Origin: Grammothele lineata
Lineage: Eukaryota; Basidiomycota; Agaricomycetes; Polyporales; Polyporaceae
Assembly: GCA_002150815.3 (NCBI GenBank)
Contig: NDFF03000316.1
Location: 1 to 64,000 of the forward strand
Length of the DNA stretch: 64,000 nt
Direction: 5' to 3'
The notes below the pieces were generated by a model that was not told the DNA's origin, made no database searches, and saw nothing but the letters and a program-made list of their open reading frames with translations. The position numbers and the translations under genes were made by a program. This document shows, in pieces, positions 11,760-24,920 of the stretch. The first letter of the stretch is position 1; each line of letters begins with the position of its first letter.

Positions 11760-13625
11760 ATAATGAGGTATGTCGTCGTGCTGTCGCTACGTCCTACACT
11801 CTCAACGTGCGTGCTCAGAATTCCCTACGAGATAGTCGGGGCGACACGCCATTAGACATATCTCAAACGCTCAGAAGTAAGCGAGCCATTCTCGCGAAGG
11901 CCGCACGCGCCGATGCACTTCGCAGGTAAGTTGCTCGACGATGTCCACGACGCGAGGGCAGCCGAATCATCTTCAGCACGCGCGTTCGCCGTAGGGACCC
12001 ACTTCGTACGTGTTTACGCGCGCGTACTGCAGTCACGGTGACCTTCGTTAAATGCTGACCCCTCGCTCAGGGATGAAGATCCTGTCCCTTACCTTTCGCC
12101 ACCAATTTATCACGATCCGAGGCATACTCACAGAGGAGCCCGATGAGGTTTCGCAGACGATAATTCTCTGGGCGGACGACATCGCGTGCGAGCTAATAGC
12201 CGTTGTCGACGGTGTAGTCTAGCCGCTCCTTACAGACAAGATACATGAGGTACGCGTTTCCCCATGAAATCGGGACGGCATTGCTGATACGTTGTCATTA
12301 GCTGGAGATGTACATAGTGATCCCACCTTGAGATACCCTGCGGCTCCAAAGGGAGAACGTCTCTGAACTGACAGGGTAGTACGACTGGGTACGTTGCCTA
12401 TCGTATGTTGAATACTATTAATACTGGTCGCGTTTCGGGAAGACACGTTTCTCATGTGTAGGAGAATGAATCTAACTGGATCATTAGCTATTAAGCCTGG
12501 AGTGAGTCACGTCATAAACATCGTGACCGCGCGTGCTAATGTGTTCGCAGTCCCCTGCCGTGCATTCTATCTTCCGTATACAAGCGGGGATACGTGAGCT
12601 TTTCCGCTCGTTCTGCACTGCGAGTCAGTTCATCGAGGTCCTTTCACCGAAGCTTCACGGGTCGTCGATCGAGTCCGATGCCGCGGTCAGCTTCTTCCAT
12701 CGCCTGGCATACCTCTCCTAGAGCTCGCAGCGTGTGAAGCTTCCTCTGTGGGGAGGAGAGTTTTTCGAGAGGCGAGCGTATATACGTGGCATCGTTGCTT
12801 GAAGAGCGAATGCTGGAGGTCGCGATTGGCCCCAAGACGATGAAGGACTACGTCAGTGGTTCCTGCTGGGGCTGTCCTCCCGTCAGTTTATTCTTGTCGT
12901 CTTACATGCCGCGGTACTGATATTATGGCGCGCGGCACGGTGAATGCGGTATCAGCTTAGAACTCGTCTTCGAGCTGTTCCTGAAGCTCAGGAATGTGCG
13001 CAGAGCGAATCTCTTCTCGAAGTTTCGTCATGCGCGGGCAGGATCCCGCAGAGGTCGCGCCCGCCATCGCGAACGTGCTCGTTTCGCACAGGCCCGAGTG
13101 CCCCCGTTACAGCCCGGAGAGCATATTCTGCCACTTGGGAACGTAAGTTCTCGTATCGGCCCCGCATGTTCCCGGAGACTGACCCAGCCCCACATAGCGC
13201 ATCGCGAAGTACAGCGCCGCGACGAACACACGTTACGTTGGGCCCGCGTATACGATCTAGTGCGACGAGGCCACATCCCGTAAGACCGCTTTGCGGTGGT
13301 GTTCGCAATCCCCCTGTATGCCGTCGAGCGGATCCCGCCCATCATCAAGGCGTTCCTCGTCTAGATGCACGAAGGCGGCCTCAAGCCCATGTGGTGCTGC
13401 ATCGACAAGGCCACCGCACGCTTCCTCACAGAGGAATTCGGGTGTTGCGCTATCATCGCTGGTGCGCAGGAACGCATCGATTCAACCGAGGCAGATCCGA
13501 TCAAGCAGGACAAGATCGTGGGCCAGGTGGTTCGCTGCGCTGAGCGGACCGCGTGGAGACTGGAGGTAGTACAGGATTTGAGCACGTCTGACTCGGACAT
13601 GCTAGCAGGGCGGTGTAAGGAGTAG
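11760..13625 (+). pseudogene. ErdS-like pseudogene, copy B: AspRS plus part of DUF2156
   Basis: The remnant keeps clear AspRS pieces in order: TIRGILTEEPDEVSQTIILW and a following IAVVDGVV (12115-12225, OB-fold end), IFRIQAGIRELFRSF and FIEVLSPKLHG (about 12562-12660, start of the class II catalytic core), DYVSG and GCPP (about 12848-12884), and LVFELFLKLRNVRRANLF (12964-13018, the AspRS C terminus). The DUF2156 start follows with DPAEVAPAIANVLVSH and YSPESIFCHLGN (13041-13142), then HEGGLKPMWCCIDKATARF (13365-13425) and LTEEFG-type sequence up to about 13590. The second half of DUF2156 present in copy A is deleted. Frames shift between pieces and stops interrupt them. Some stretches, such as 13365-13600, remain open, so decay may be more recent than in the third copy. 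Confidence 0.75.
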
Positions 13626-13838
13626 CAGGCGAACCACAATGGAACCACATCTGATGGGTGTGCGGCCGGTAGGCTAGTTTAAAGGTGACGGTGTCCTTTG
13701 TATGACACGGAAATCAGGTACCCTCGTGAATTTCGGAACTCGTTGCCGGAGATGAGCTGAGACACATCCCTATGTGTTCTCGTCTGATGAGCAGGCTGAA
13801 TCGTTTGAAAAACTTGACGTCCCTGTCTTGGTTATTGT

Positions 13839-13845
13839 TATAAAA
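13839..13845 (+). promoter_or_regulatory. TATA box of DUF6533 gene, copy B
   Basis: TATAAAA lies 108 bp before the ATG at 13953 and is conserved in place with copy A. Confidence 0.6.
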
Positions 13846-13952
13846 CTGCGCCTAGGGCACGCTGTCTTGTTGCCCACTCAACGCCTTCGCCCCGTTTTCC
13901 TCGCTTGCTTTCTCCAGTATTCGACTCATTCCTGTCGAAGTCTGTAGTTGAC

Positions 13953-15761
13953 ATGTCTTCATTCCCTCCGGGCGAAGTAGCGGAGATCATCAATGAGTTC
14001 AGCTACGAGTGAGTCACTATACAACGAGTTGACTGCACATTATCTTACTCCGATTGAAAACGCACAACCTTGCTGTACAGAAAAACAGTCAATTCCGTCG
14101 CATTTGCTACTACTGGTGCGTGCATAATCTGCAAGTGTGAACGGCTTTAGCTCATGAACTTGGCAGTAATGATGGTCTATGAATGGTGTATCACCTTTGG
14201 CGATGAAGTCAACCTCTTCTGGAGGAACAAGATGTCCCTTGCTACTTGCCTATTTGTGTTCAACAGATACCTCCCACTGATGCTTCAGGTAGTAACCTGG
14301 ATGAACTCCACGATACTTTCGGCAGAGGTAAGCACTTCATGTGCTTGTGTTATTGACTAGCGATAACTGACATAGCACCAGAGGTACGTGTCTTGATTTG
14401 TTACTCACGGCAACAACTGTAGGTTGATCACATACTGTACTAAATTGGGACAAATGCTACATGACAAGTTGTAAAGTGTACAACGTTGCGGGGTCTGTTC
14501 TTGAATTTTCGCAATACATCCCGTGGATGCGTGGGTACACTCAGATATCACTCCGGTAAAAGTGCTGATATATACTATGCAGTGTTTTCCAGCCTTCGCT
14601 TGTATGCACTCTCAGGTGGGAGGCGGAAGTGGCTGGCAGTGTGTGTAGCAATCTTGTCAATGGGACCAATCATTATCAATGCGGTGCGTGCTGCTTGCGT
14701 GCTGCTTTGGAGAATGTTATGGTGTTCTAACTACTATTTCTGAGAAGATAAATTATGGTCTCTGGTATACCTTTGAATTTGACCCAGTGGATGGATGTCT
14801 GCAAATAGTATCCACGCCACCTACACCCACTATCATGTAAGCCTTTCTAGGTCATTATCAATCATCAACGTTTTTCTGGCAGCTTAAGCAGGTCTCAGAT
14901 GTGCGTACATACCAGGAAATTAGTCCATCTATTTTGATAGTTTCAATCCTTTCTAGTCATTGTACTCTCACGGGGCCCACTAATCATTGCAGATATCATA
15001 GTAATCACTGCAACATGGCTCAACCAGTCTCTCCGGTCCTCAGCTCTCACAGATGCAAAGGGAGCCAATATCCCGTCTTTCGCAAAAGTTCTGTTGATTG
15101 ATGGTGAGTTCCCAAGTCAATCTAGTTAGTGTAGTAGAGGCAACTGAGAATGTGTAGGGTCTATATATTTTATGTGAGTGGAAACAAGAATCCTTACAGC
15201 ACAAGTTGCTATCGATATTGCATGTGACACCTCTCCTTGAAGAATCCTTGCTGTTTTGAACACATTGCATCTCGCATTTAACTTGACCTCCGTATGTAGA
15301 TTGCCGGTGCCTTACCTCGATCTCTGGTATAATTTATGACAAACAAATCCTTTACCTTTCTGGTCACAGATTGCCAATGAAAAGGTCTCTGGAGATGCTG
15401 CAAGCTACATAATCATTTTCACCGAGCCGTATAGCCATTTCACCAGACTACTGCTACTTCAAGAGCTGATCACCGGATGTTCAGACTCACCACCATTCTC
15501 GTCTCCCGCTTTATGCTCGATCTCCAACGAGTCAAAGCACGGACAGAAGGAAACCATTCCAGCCAATCATTCCCAAGCTCGCTCTCATTCCTCGCGGACT
15601 CTCCGGCTCTCGGCTCCATTGGAACAGCCCTACGGCCTTCCGACATCATAGAACCTGCAGACGAAGTCGACGAGGAAGAATCTGTGCGAGGTATGCACAT
15701 ACCAGACAGGCAAGCAGACCTCGAGTTGAATGGAGAAGAGGCGGGCCTGAACGATGGATAG
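13953..15761 (+). CDS. DUF6533-type seven-helix membrane protein, copy B
   Basis: Paralogue of the 7214-9071 gene, with exons in the same places: MSSFPPGEVAEIINEFS at the start, VYEWCITFGDEVNLFW and FVFNRYLPLM (14170-14285), SSLRLYALSGGRRKW (about 14590), a helix around 14995-15030 (ADIIVITATWLN) and LTTILVSRFMLDLQRV (15486-15530). The acidic tail is cut by TAG at 15759-15761, about 25 codons before the point where copy A stops; homologous tail sequence continues past the stop to about 15837. Whether both copies are expressed cannot be told. Loss of the last residues of a disordered tail need not matter. The middle exons (14340-14560) were not modelled in full. Confidence 0.6.
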
Positions 15762-16147
15762 CTTACGGAGGCCCGAGTTGCGGAAACGGGGATAGTCGAG
15801 ATCTCATGGGTGGAGTCACACCACGACAACTCAGTCTAAACATACTCTTTGCTCGAAGCGATTCGAACTATGGTTCCGCTAAACAACTCGATATCTTGAG
15901 GCACAGTATGTATCCCGTCGAGTCACTCTATATTTATTAGCTATGTCGCAGGAGTCCCTCTTAGAGTTCAGACGTGTCGTATTCACGAGCAGCGCAGTTC
16001 CTATAATGACTATGTGATACCCCTTCAAATTCGGCGCATGGACATCTCGAATGGAAGCGCATGTGCGCTATCCATTCTCTCTAGTGTGGGCAACGCATGC
16101 GCATCCTAGTATCGATCACCTAAGAGTAATATCTAGGACTTGGAACT

Positions 16148-17217
16148 AGAGAATTAGGAGAATAGCGTAGCGTCACGCTCACACGTGAGCTAAACTAATA
16201 CAATTCTATGATGAGCCTCGGACGCGCTAACGAGTATGCAAGACAGACAAATCGCAACGGTGCCTCAAACCTGGTTCCACCAGCACCACTTAGGTGACCG
16301 CGCGTACGAGGACCACAGTCCTCAATCCGTGTAAATGCATGTACTGCTAATTGAGGGTAGCCCCGAGAGGATGCGGTGAGTGAGACAGAGCAAACATATA
16401 TTAGGGACATGGTATAATACTCACATGATACTGCTCGAGGAGTGAAGTGCCGGGCTAGACGTTCCGGTGTCCATGTGCGACCTATGAAGATATTGTCGAG
16501 GGAGCAAGAGAAGGCATACTAATGATCCAGGGAAAACCCGTGAGCGTATGTGAGCCGGTGTGGCGTATTTGGAAAGGATGTGCCATCCCAAAAATGCTGG
16601 TGACATCTCAGCAGATTACGTGGGATATTAATGTAGTTCGTCTCAGAGCTCTGGACCCGGGTGTCCCGGGACCAGTATCCCCCGTGTGCGCGAGCGAGCC
16701 GGGGTGGGCGGGGTGGAAAGCTCGGACAGACGCCTAGACCAGCAACGTCCGCGAAAGCGTCACGGTTCGGCGGCGAACGGCCCGTGTAGACGTGGCTAGC
16801 AAGGGCTCGAGGCCGACGACTGCGCGCGCGGGTGCACCTGAGGACGATTGTGCGTAATCGGGTCGTGTTTGACGTGGGCCGATGACTGCTGGCGCGATCG
16901 GTTCTGAGCCCCCCAGAAAGCGAAGGAGACTGCGCACACTCGGGTCAGTGCTCGCGAAGAGTCTGAACGCACATGGGGTTGCGCTGCCAACGCGAGGATG
17001 CCCTCGTCAGGTATGTTCCCGGCCAAGTTTTCATCTACTCGCGCGGGGCTGATATATGGAGCATGACGTAGTAGTATTCCGGATGAGGCTTATCATACAT
17101 ACAACGAGGTGCATCCACCTCCATGACCTGTACGTGTGAGCAATGAACCGAGTGAGACCTCACTCTTGCATGAATGAACACAAACAACATACATACCTCT
17201 TATCGTCCCTTCCCATT
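16148..17217. other. Gene-poor stretch; possible start of the third block copy
   Basis: At about 16213 CCTCGGACGC and a following GAGTATGCA resemble the start of copy B (about 9548), suggesting a third block unit begins here. After about 16430 I see no similarity and no gene. Confidence 0.35.
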
Positions 17218-18429
17218 TCAATCCCAATCCCAATCCGCATCCAGAGGCCTAAACCTATCGAAGCTGCCATATAAGTCGTCATAATCGTCCGCATCCGGGT
17301 CGAACTGGAAGTTGAGCCACGAGCCAACTAGCTCCCCGTCCTCGTACGCGGGCGTCACCCACGACCCGAGCGGGCGCGGATGCGCGTGCTCGGAGGCGGC
17401 GCTGACAACAGGCACTTCGAAGATGATGCCGACGACGAGAGGCTTGCGGTTGGGGTGTTTCGTCTTCAGGTCTTTCTCGCTGTGGGGAGCGTTCGCGTGT
17501 AAAGAGTAGGAGGGCTGGGGAGAGACGTACTGTTGTTCCCATAGCTCCCACCCGCGCTTGAGTAACTCGACTTCCTTGGTCTTCGGGTCCAGCTGTTCAT
17601 CAGCGCCGTTGAGGAACGCGAACTTGCGCGAGACGAGGGTGCGGAGGTTTCCGAGGCTGTACGACCGCCCGAAGGATCTTGGGTTGTGGGGATTGTCAAA
17701 GGCGAAATACGGGAGGGTGTCGATATCGAAGCCCCTGAGGCAGAAGCATGTCATGGCTTCAAGAGCGAACGGGTTTAGGGGCATCGGTGAGGCCTTAGAG
17801 CGACAAGTAAGGAGACAAAACGCACCATCAGACCGATGCACTTATCTGTCGCCAACCTGCTGCGTGTAGTTCGGGTCGTCCGCGCGAATCCACTTGCGCT
17901 CCCTGCACCACGCCTGCCACTTCTCCGCCCGGGCCCGCTTAGTCTCCTTCGATACGGTCTGCCTTGGGTTACCGCGTTGCCGTTTGGCCGGACGTTCTTG
18001 TACCTCTGCGCCAGGGTTGTCCCTTCCAGGCGGTGCGGATGGTGGCGGGGGCGGAGGCGGGGGATCGGCCTCTGGTTCAGCCTTGGCTTTGCCTTTGGTA
18101 GGGGCGCGAGCGCGCTTGCGAGCCGTTTCCGGCGGAGGCGCGTCGTTGACGGAAAGTGAGGACGAAGAGGACTCAGCTTTGACCTTGGCTTCGGCCTTGA
18201 CAGCAGCGGCGCGTCTGGGTCGCGTGGTTCTGGTACTGGACGCCGCCGCAGGGTGAGGAGGGAGGGGAGCCGCGGGAGGGGCATTGGGCTCGCTTTTGAT
18301 GGAGCGCTGACCGGGGTCCAGTTTAGCTCGAGCGGGCGGAACGTTCTCCTGTGAGGGCTCGTCCTTGATGCGGACGCCTGTGCTCGGGGCGAGATTATCA
18401 GAAGGAGCCTTGCGCTTGCGCCCAGCCAT
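17218..18429 (-). CDS. Hypothetical nuclear-looking protein
   Basis: Two exons, 18429-17857 and 17793-17218, join in frame for about 382 residues. I do not recognise the family. The first half is low complexity: MAGRKRKAPSD at the start, several Lys/Arg clusters that look like nuclear signals (RKRARAPTKGKAK, PAKRQRG), Pro runs and two KxEP/KDEP-like sites (IKDEP, IKSEP) of the SUMO-consensus type. The second half looks folded, with FALEAMTCFCLRGFDIDTL, SYSLGNLRTLVSRKFAFLNG and LLKRGWELWEQQYV, and the protein ends in an Asp/Trp-rich tail (DADWDWD). The intron (17794-17856, minus strand) has donor GTTGGC and acceptor CTAAG, so the junction is the weakest part of the model. It lies between the repeat blocks and the third ErdS remnant. 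Confidence 0.6.
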
Positions 18430-19560
18430 TCCGTGTGAGTGGGGGTGATGGTACGGAGAGAGAAGAGGGGGCGCTTCTCTGTGCGCTTCGCAGGATTACA
18501 TATGGAGAGATGCTGAGTCGGAGAGATTGCATAATTCCAAACAACCCAGAACGGGTTTTAGGAGAGTGAGGAGCAATGAGATCACTGATTAGTGCGACTC
18601 ACTAGTAACTAGTGAGGAATAAATGGATGGCGAATTCACACCGCCTTGAGCTCGAAGACTCGGCCACAAAACGGGGTCTTCGGGATCAGGGTGCTACGAG
18701 TACGCCATCGCGAGAGGGAGAAGTGACGCTAGAAGCATGTCCTACACAGTTAGCTAGGGCCTGATGATATGGATGTCATGAGCACGCCATGACATAGAGC
18801 TAAGCACTTACGAGCAAATGTTCCAACCAACGTGGGCCTCTAAAGTCGTAGGGCATATGCTTGCCCGCCTGATCCTCGTACAAACATTCCAATGAAGAAT
18901 CGAGGGCACGGGTGATATCGCAGACATTTTTAGGAGATGATGGGTCAGATCTAGGAAGATGAGAGGGAGTTAGAGGAGAAAGGGCAGTGGTGATAACTGT
19001 TGAGGACAAGGGGCGCTCGCTGTTCCGTCAGGGGACTCAGGGCGCCGCTGCGCGCGAGACGCTCGTGCCTGTTCCCAGCTTTGCAACCAACGCTCGTTCG
19101 CGTCTCTGCGGTCGTCCTCTCAGTGGGCGCGCCGCGCTCTACATACTCGTAGTGTTCTCTCAACCCTATCCCATCAATCCCATCCGAGTCCCCTCGCAGA
19201 GCGCGTCTCTTGCTCAGAATTTGATCCACATACCACCTGGCTCATCCGCCCATGCAAAACGCCGCCATCGACGTCTATGCCACCACGGGCCCGGGTTCCA
19301 GACCGAAGATTTCTGTTCTCCTTTTCCTTTTATCGCTACCGACTTGACTCGTCTATCCACAATACATAACCTCATCCCTATGTCCACGGCACACATGCCC
19401 GCGGATGCTGCATCGCTTCGTCCCGCACGCTGCGAGGCGCGGACGGCCGAGGTTCGCGGACGCTCGTCCTCCGGGATATGCACCACATCCATCGACAGCG
19501 CTTGGTTCCCCATCAACAAGCTCTACTCCTAGTCAAGTACACTCAGTTCTCGTACTAGTG
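18430..19560. other. Intergenic, no gene recognised
   Basis: This holds the upstream region of the 18429 minus-strand gene. From about 19020 there is CT-rich sequence resembling the leader of the ErdS-like remnants in copies A and B (3200-3520, 11200-11500), so it probably belongs to the third remnant. Confidence 0.35.
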
Positions 19561-21020
19561 CTTACTACCTAAAGGCGGCGGACACGCAGAAGCGCCAGGC
19601 CGACGATATCAACGATCGGGAATTTCAGCCTCCCAACCCCCTCGCGAACATTGTCGAGTTATCAACTACGGAGTAGCGGATTGTGCTTGGGGAAGGACAC
19701 TAGGCAGAGGGCATGAGGTGGCAAACAAGATGGTGGGGCATGGAAGGAAGCAACAAGGTATGTTGTCGCGCGATCGCTCCATTGTACCTGCTCAGTATAC
19801 TCGGTCAGGGTCCCGACGGGCCACAATACGAGATCAAGACCCACAAGGTACATAAGCATGACATCTTTGGAGCTGTAATGGGGTAGTTCATATTTGCCCT
19901 TAGATGCACGCTTTGGTCCGTCTAAGATATAACCTACCGTGCTTACGCGGATGCATGTCTAGACGGGGGAGTGCTACGACAGTACGCGCGTACACCGCTT
20001 TCCACGTACTAGTGCTGATTCTCACTCACAGGACAGGAATGTGGATACCAGACATGTCCTCACAGCACCCAGCTCGGATACAGGCCGGCCTATGCGCCGA
20101 CTAGTACAGTCCACCGAGACCCACTCATCCAAACCCCGTTGATCACCAACCTCGTTGTCCGCCGCCGCCTTCAAAGCTAATTACTTCTCTCGCTTTGCAC
20201 GCCTTTCGTAAAGCCCCCATTTCGCGAAGCGGACGGACGTCGTAGTGGACATAGAGCGTGTATCCGAGATCGGGCCGGCCTTCCGTGCAGAGAACTCCGA
20301 ACTCGAACACGTCTAGGGGGTCGACTGTGTTTTCCTGTTTGGAAATCGGAGTGAACATCGACCTCGATGATTATGGAGTCCCTGACCATGAAGGCCCAGC
20401 TTGAACGATCCCTTATCTACGATCTCGTGACCGTCCGACGACGGGCTCAACGAGGATACTTCAACACGGTTCACAATGACGGAAAAGTAAGTTGCCTTCA
20501 CCATGGCATGTTCAACGCTACGTGACGCTGACGAGCTTATTCCTCACCTCACCATGTGCAATAGTCGTCCCCGCGCAGCCCGCACCTAAAGATGGCTCCG
20601 GGACCAAGTGAGCTTCGAGCTCCCAGGGTCGCGACTAACTCATCGAGCGCGTCCCCGCGCGCATCCGAGTCAACGAGAAGCTTAGCAACATTGACGTCCG
20701 GCACGCCGCGTTCGGCGCAGGCGCGACATGCAAACTGCAGATGGCAGAGAAGGTGTATGGCATATTGCGGGTGAAGACGCGGGGGAAGACATACATCAGC
20801 CTATCGCGGAGGACGACTCTAGGAACAAGCTCGGAGTCGAAACGTAACGGGATCCTGTGAGTTGCCGTCTGTCGTTTGGCGTGCACGCCGAGGTGAGGTA
20901 TAGTACTGACGCGTTCGATTAGTTGTACACTCTCTACACGAAGGGCGGGTTAGGGATGGAAGAAGCCGAGGTGACCATGTCGAAGCTCTAGAACTCGAAG
21001 TGGACCGGATTTCACGACCC
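19560..21020 (+). pseudogene. ErdS-like pseudogene, third and most decayed copy
   Basis: Short matches occur in the expected order: ARIQAGLCAD (20072-20101, matching the FRIQAG segment of AspRS), then DVVVDIERVSEIGPAFRAEN (20239-20298), which is class II synthetase motif 2 (family: FERVFEIGPVFRAENSNTH), followed by a TAG. DUF2156 pieces come next: GYFNTVHNDGKV (about 20454-20489), AAFGAGATCKLQ (about 20708-20740) and YTKGGLGMEEAEVTMSKL ending in TAG (about 20935-20990). Motif 2 lies in a part of AspRS that is not recognisable in copies A and B. Multiple stops and deletions show this is a pseudogene. A weak leader similarity suggests it derives from a third copy of the tandem block. Confidence 0.65.
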
Positions 21021-21170
21021 TTAGGCACATCACGGTGTACATACGGCGACATACGCCGCCTTCTCTGCTCATTCACGGATTTGACTGCCGTGTGACTGAT
21101 TCGCAACATCGTACAGGTGTTACATCTGTCTCTATCCTTGTGCTATGAAATAGCTATTGATCCGCTCGCA

Positions 21171-22953
21171 TCATCTCAACCTCGGCTTTACAAGCACCAG
21201 GCCGTCTCCTCCGAACACTACCTTCGAGCTCCATTCGCCTTCGCTAAGTGGGATATTCGTCGTCGTTACCCGGAACGGATATCGCGACGTGATCGGCCCC
21301 GCGAACGCCGGCGTGTCGTCTAACGTATCCCCGACGTCAAACAACTCTCGAAAAGTAGACGACAGGGAGTCCTGGGTCAGACGCGCCCACGGGTGCACAT
21401 CGAAGGCGGTCACCTCCAACGCGGCCCGGGCTGCGCTCAGCCGCAGGTGGGCGACCGCACAACGGTTTCCGAGCACGGATAGTGAGGCGTACGCATGCTG
21501 GACTTGTACGATACGTGTACCTGTGGGCCCCCATTCGTCCCAAGAGACTACGGAAGAGGTAGTGTGCGTGCGTTGTTGGCGGGATATCACGGCGTATAGA
21601 GTGGATAATGGAACGAAGAAGAGATAGTGGTCTTTGATCGCGCCAAGTGTCGCCGTGGAGACCCCGACGTTCATTGAGATGACCATTACTGCGCGCTTGG
21701 GATCCTGAGTGAACGGTGGAGGGGCAGAGGTTCGCGTCTCCGGGGCGTACGTTGGTGGGAGTTGCATAGAGATTGTGAAGCCGGAGTGGCCGAGGAGTGC
21801 TGAGGTGGCGAAGTCCGGGAGGCGCAGAATGTATAGTGGTGTAGGGTGAGATGAGTGTACGTCGTGAAGTGCGGACGAATCGAACTCGTAAACACGGAGC
21901 AAGTGCGGGAGACTTCCATCTATGGCGTGCTGATAGACAACTGCGTGGTTCGGAGAGATCAACCGGCCTTGTTCCAAATAGCTGTCAAGATCGTCATGCC
22001 ACTTGGGAATGAGCATGCCATCAATTAAGCTGAACGTTTTGTAGCTAGAAGTAGTGAAACATACCCATACGCGCACGCCTGTCTTCCAATTCCAGACGAC
22101 AAGCTCGCATAACCTTGGGGCTCTCCAGATACTCCACATCAGCATATCTCCAAACAGCTGAAACCTGTCGTCAGAGAAGACGTCGTGTCCAATATCAACT
22201 GGTTTGGTCGCTGTTAGGGTGGACGTTGCAACAAACGAGCGTGGCAGGCCATTCCTCCCGAAAAGACGGCATTGCGGTGTTCTGTACCATGCAATGAGTA
22301 AAGCAAGCTACAGAAGATGGTTCGTGAACTTACATTCCATTCATAAGCCTACTTGTCATGACCACGAGGTCCTGTGAGAAGTCGACAGCGCAGGAATTGA
22401 CATAAAGCATCCCATTCACGAGGGTGGGTATGCCCTCCACGGTTATTCTCTCTTCTGGCATCCCGGTGAAGAGCGAACCAGGCCGCCAGAGCTGAAAAAC
22501 GTTCCCAAGGCGTGAAGGGATGAAACCGTCGAGAGTGCAGAGCCACATGTGAGGCGGAGAGACAGGATCTATTTCGTACTGCGAAACCAGCGGACCCTGG
22601 GTATCATGTGCTGCCTGATACTGGCGGAGAACTCTCAGGCGATCAGCTGTGGATGCCGTGCCCGAAGACCGAGGTCCGTCGACCATTCCGCAGAGCGCGA
22701 GTTCAACCCTGTATTGTATTGTCGCGGTATTCTCTATGAGGTACAACAGGTCGCGGCACACCTGCCAAATGAAAGACGATGTGAAGGCGATCGCCGCCAA
22801 TAAGCAATTACGCATACGATTCCCCGAGTGACGGGGTCATACCTGTTTGCAAACGAACAGGTCCCTCACATCAAGCCCTAGAAGGAGCTTGATCTTGAGC
22901 TCCTCCGGAATCCGAAGCAGTCGGCACGTCTGAGGGACAGCCTGATCTATCAT
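21171..22953 (-). CDS. F-box protein
   Basis: Three exons (22953-22843, 22761-22334 and 22281-21171) join in frame to about 549 residues. The N terminus has a typical agaricomycete F-box, RIPEELKIKLLLGLDVRDLF followed by VCKQVCRDL, split by the first intron. It continues with LIENTATIQYRVELALCGM and TADRLRVLRQYQAAH, a block usual in this group of fungal F-box proteins. The rest has alternating hydrophobic segments suggesting a beta-rich repeat or propeller-like substrate domain, but I cannot name it. F-box proteins recruit substrates to SCF ubiquitin ligases; the target is unknown. The ATG at 22953 was chosen because it opens directly into the F-box (MIDQAVPQTCRLLRIPEEL). A polyubiquitin gene lies 0.8 kb away on the same strand; this is probably chance. 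Confidence 0.8.
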
Positions 22954-23724
22954 CGAGAGAATGGCCGCGGAATGCTGCGGTTACACGGACTGTGGAGCGG
23001 GTGGCGGCATTAGTATTAGTGACCAACCAGCAACGAAGTCGGCTGCATCTCACCGGAAATTCAAATATACAAGAGTCCCGCGGAACAGCAGGCGCGAGCT
23101 CGGAATAAGTAACAACTAGTGTTCTATGAGCGATTGATTGACGGAAACCAAAGCTGCTAGAGTAGCCGCGCCGGAGTCTTTCAAGCTTGACCGCGTCTTC
23201 ACGTCTGTTCAATATGGGTTATGTTCGCCTCTATGTATCTTTGTGAAGCGATGAACCTTAGAACGTACTCGGTAGACTGGCCTGTACCTGATTGAGGAGT
23301 CAAGTAGAGCGTTGAGTACTGAATCGTCGACCACTAGTGCCACCACGCTGAGCCTTTCTCAGCTTACTTCCGCTCACGTCATCCAGCCAGGCGCCCGCGC
23401 CATCGAGTTCCTTGACCCGTCTAGACCAAGTACAGTGCTCACTCCGCTCGGTACGGTACACAACCCTCACACCCATGGGGCAAACTGAAGTCGATAGAGG
23501 ACGCACGTTCTTTACGTGTGAATCGAATGCATGGCCGGCCACTCAGACACACGACGAGCTCTGACCGTCGAAGGGATTGCGAGTGCCTCTAAGGCCACTC
23601 GCGAGCTGAGACCATCGTTCCCGAGGTCACCACCAAACACGAGTGATATCAACGCCACAAAATACATCTATCTAATCATAACATCACCACAACCCAAACA
23701 CGACCGATCAACAGTGCACGACGC
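22954..23724. other. Intergenic between F-box and polyubiquitin genes
   Basis: No gene seen. It contains the promoter of the F-box gene and the 3' end of the polyubiquitin transcript. Confidence 0.5.

Positions 23725-24920
<1,196 letters not shown>

Larger units (their letters stand above)
9548..16147. repeat. Tandem duplication block, copy B
   Basis: Direct repeat of copy A in the same orientation and order. It lacks the hAT insertion (empty site GACTCGGA at 11076-11083) and has lost the part equivalent to about 5700-6920 of copy A, which removes the second half of the DUF2156 domain. The interval 9548-11075 holds no recognisable gene; it matches 310-1715 of copy A. Confidence 0.8.

Noticed and set aside
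1..21000. LTR retrotransposon remnants as the cause of the large repeats
   Set aside because: I saw no reverse transcriptase, integrase or protease motifs and no LTR-like ends; the repeats are explained by duplication of a gene block.
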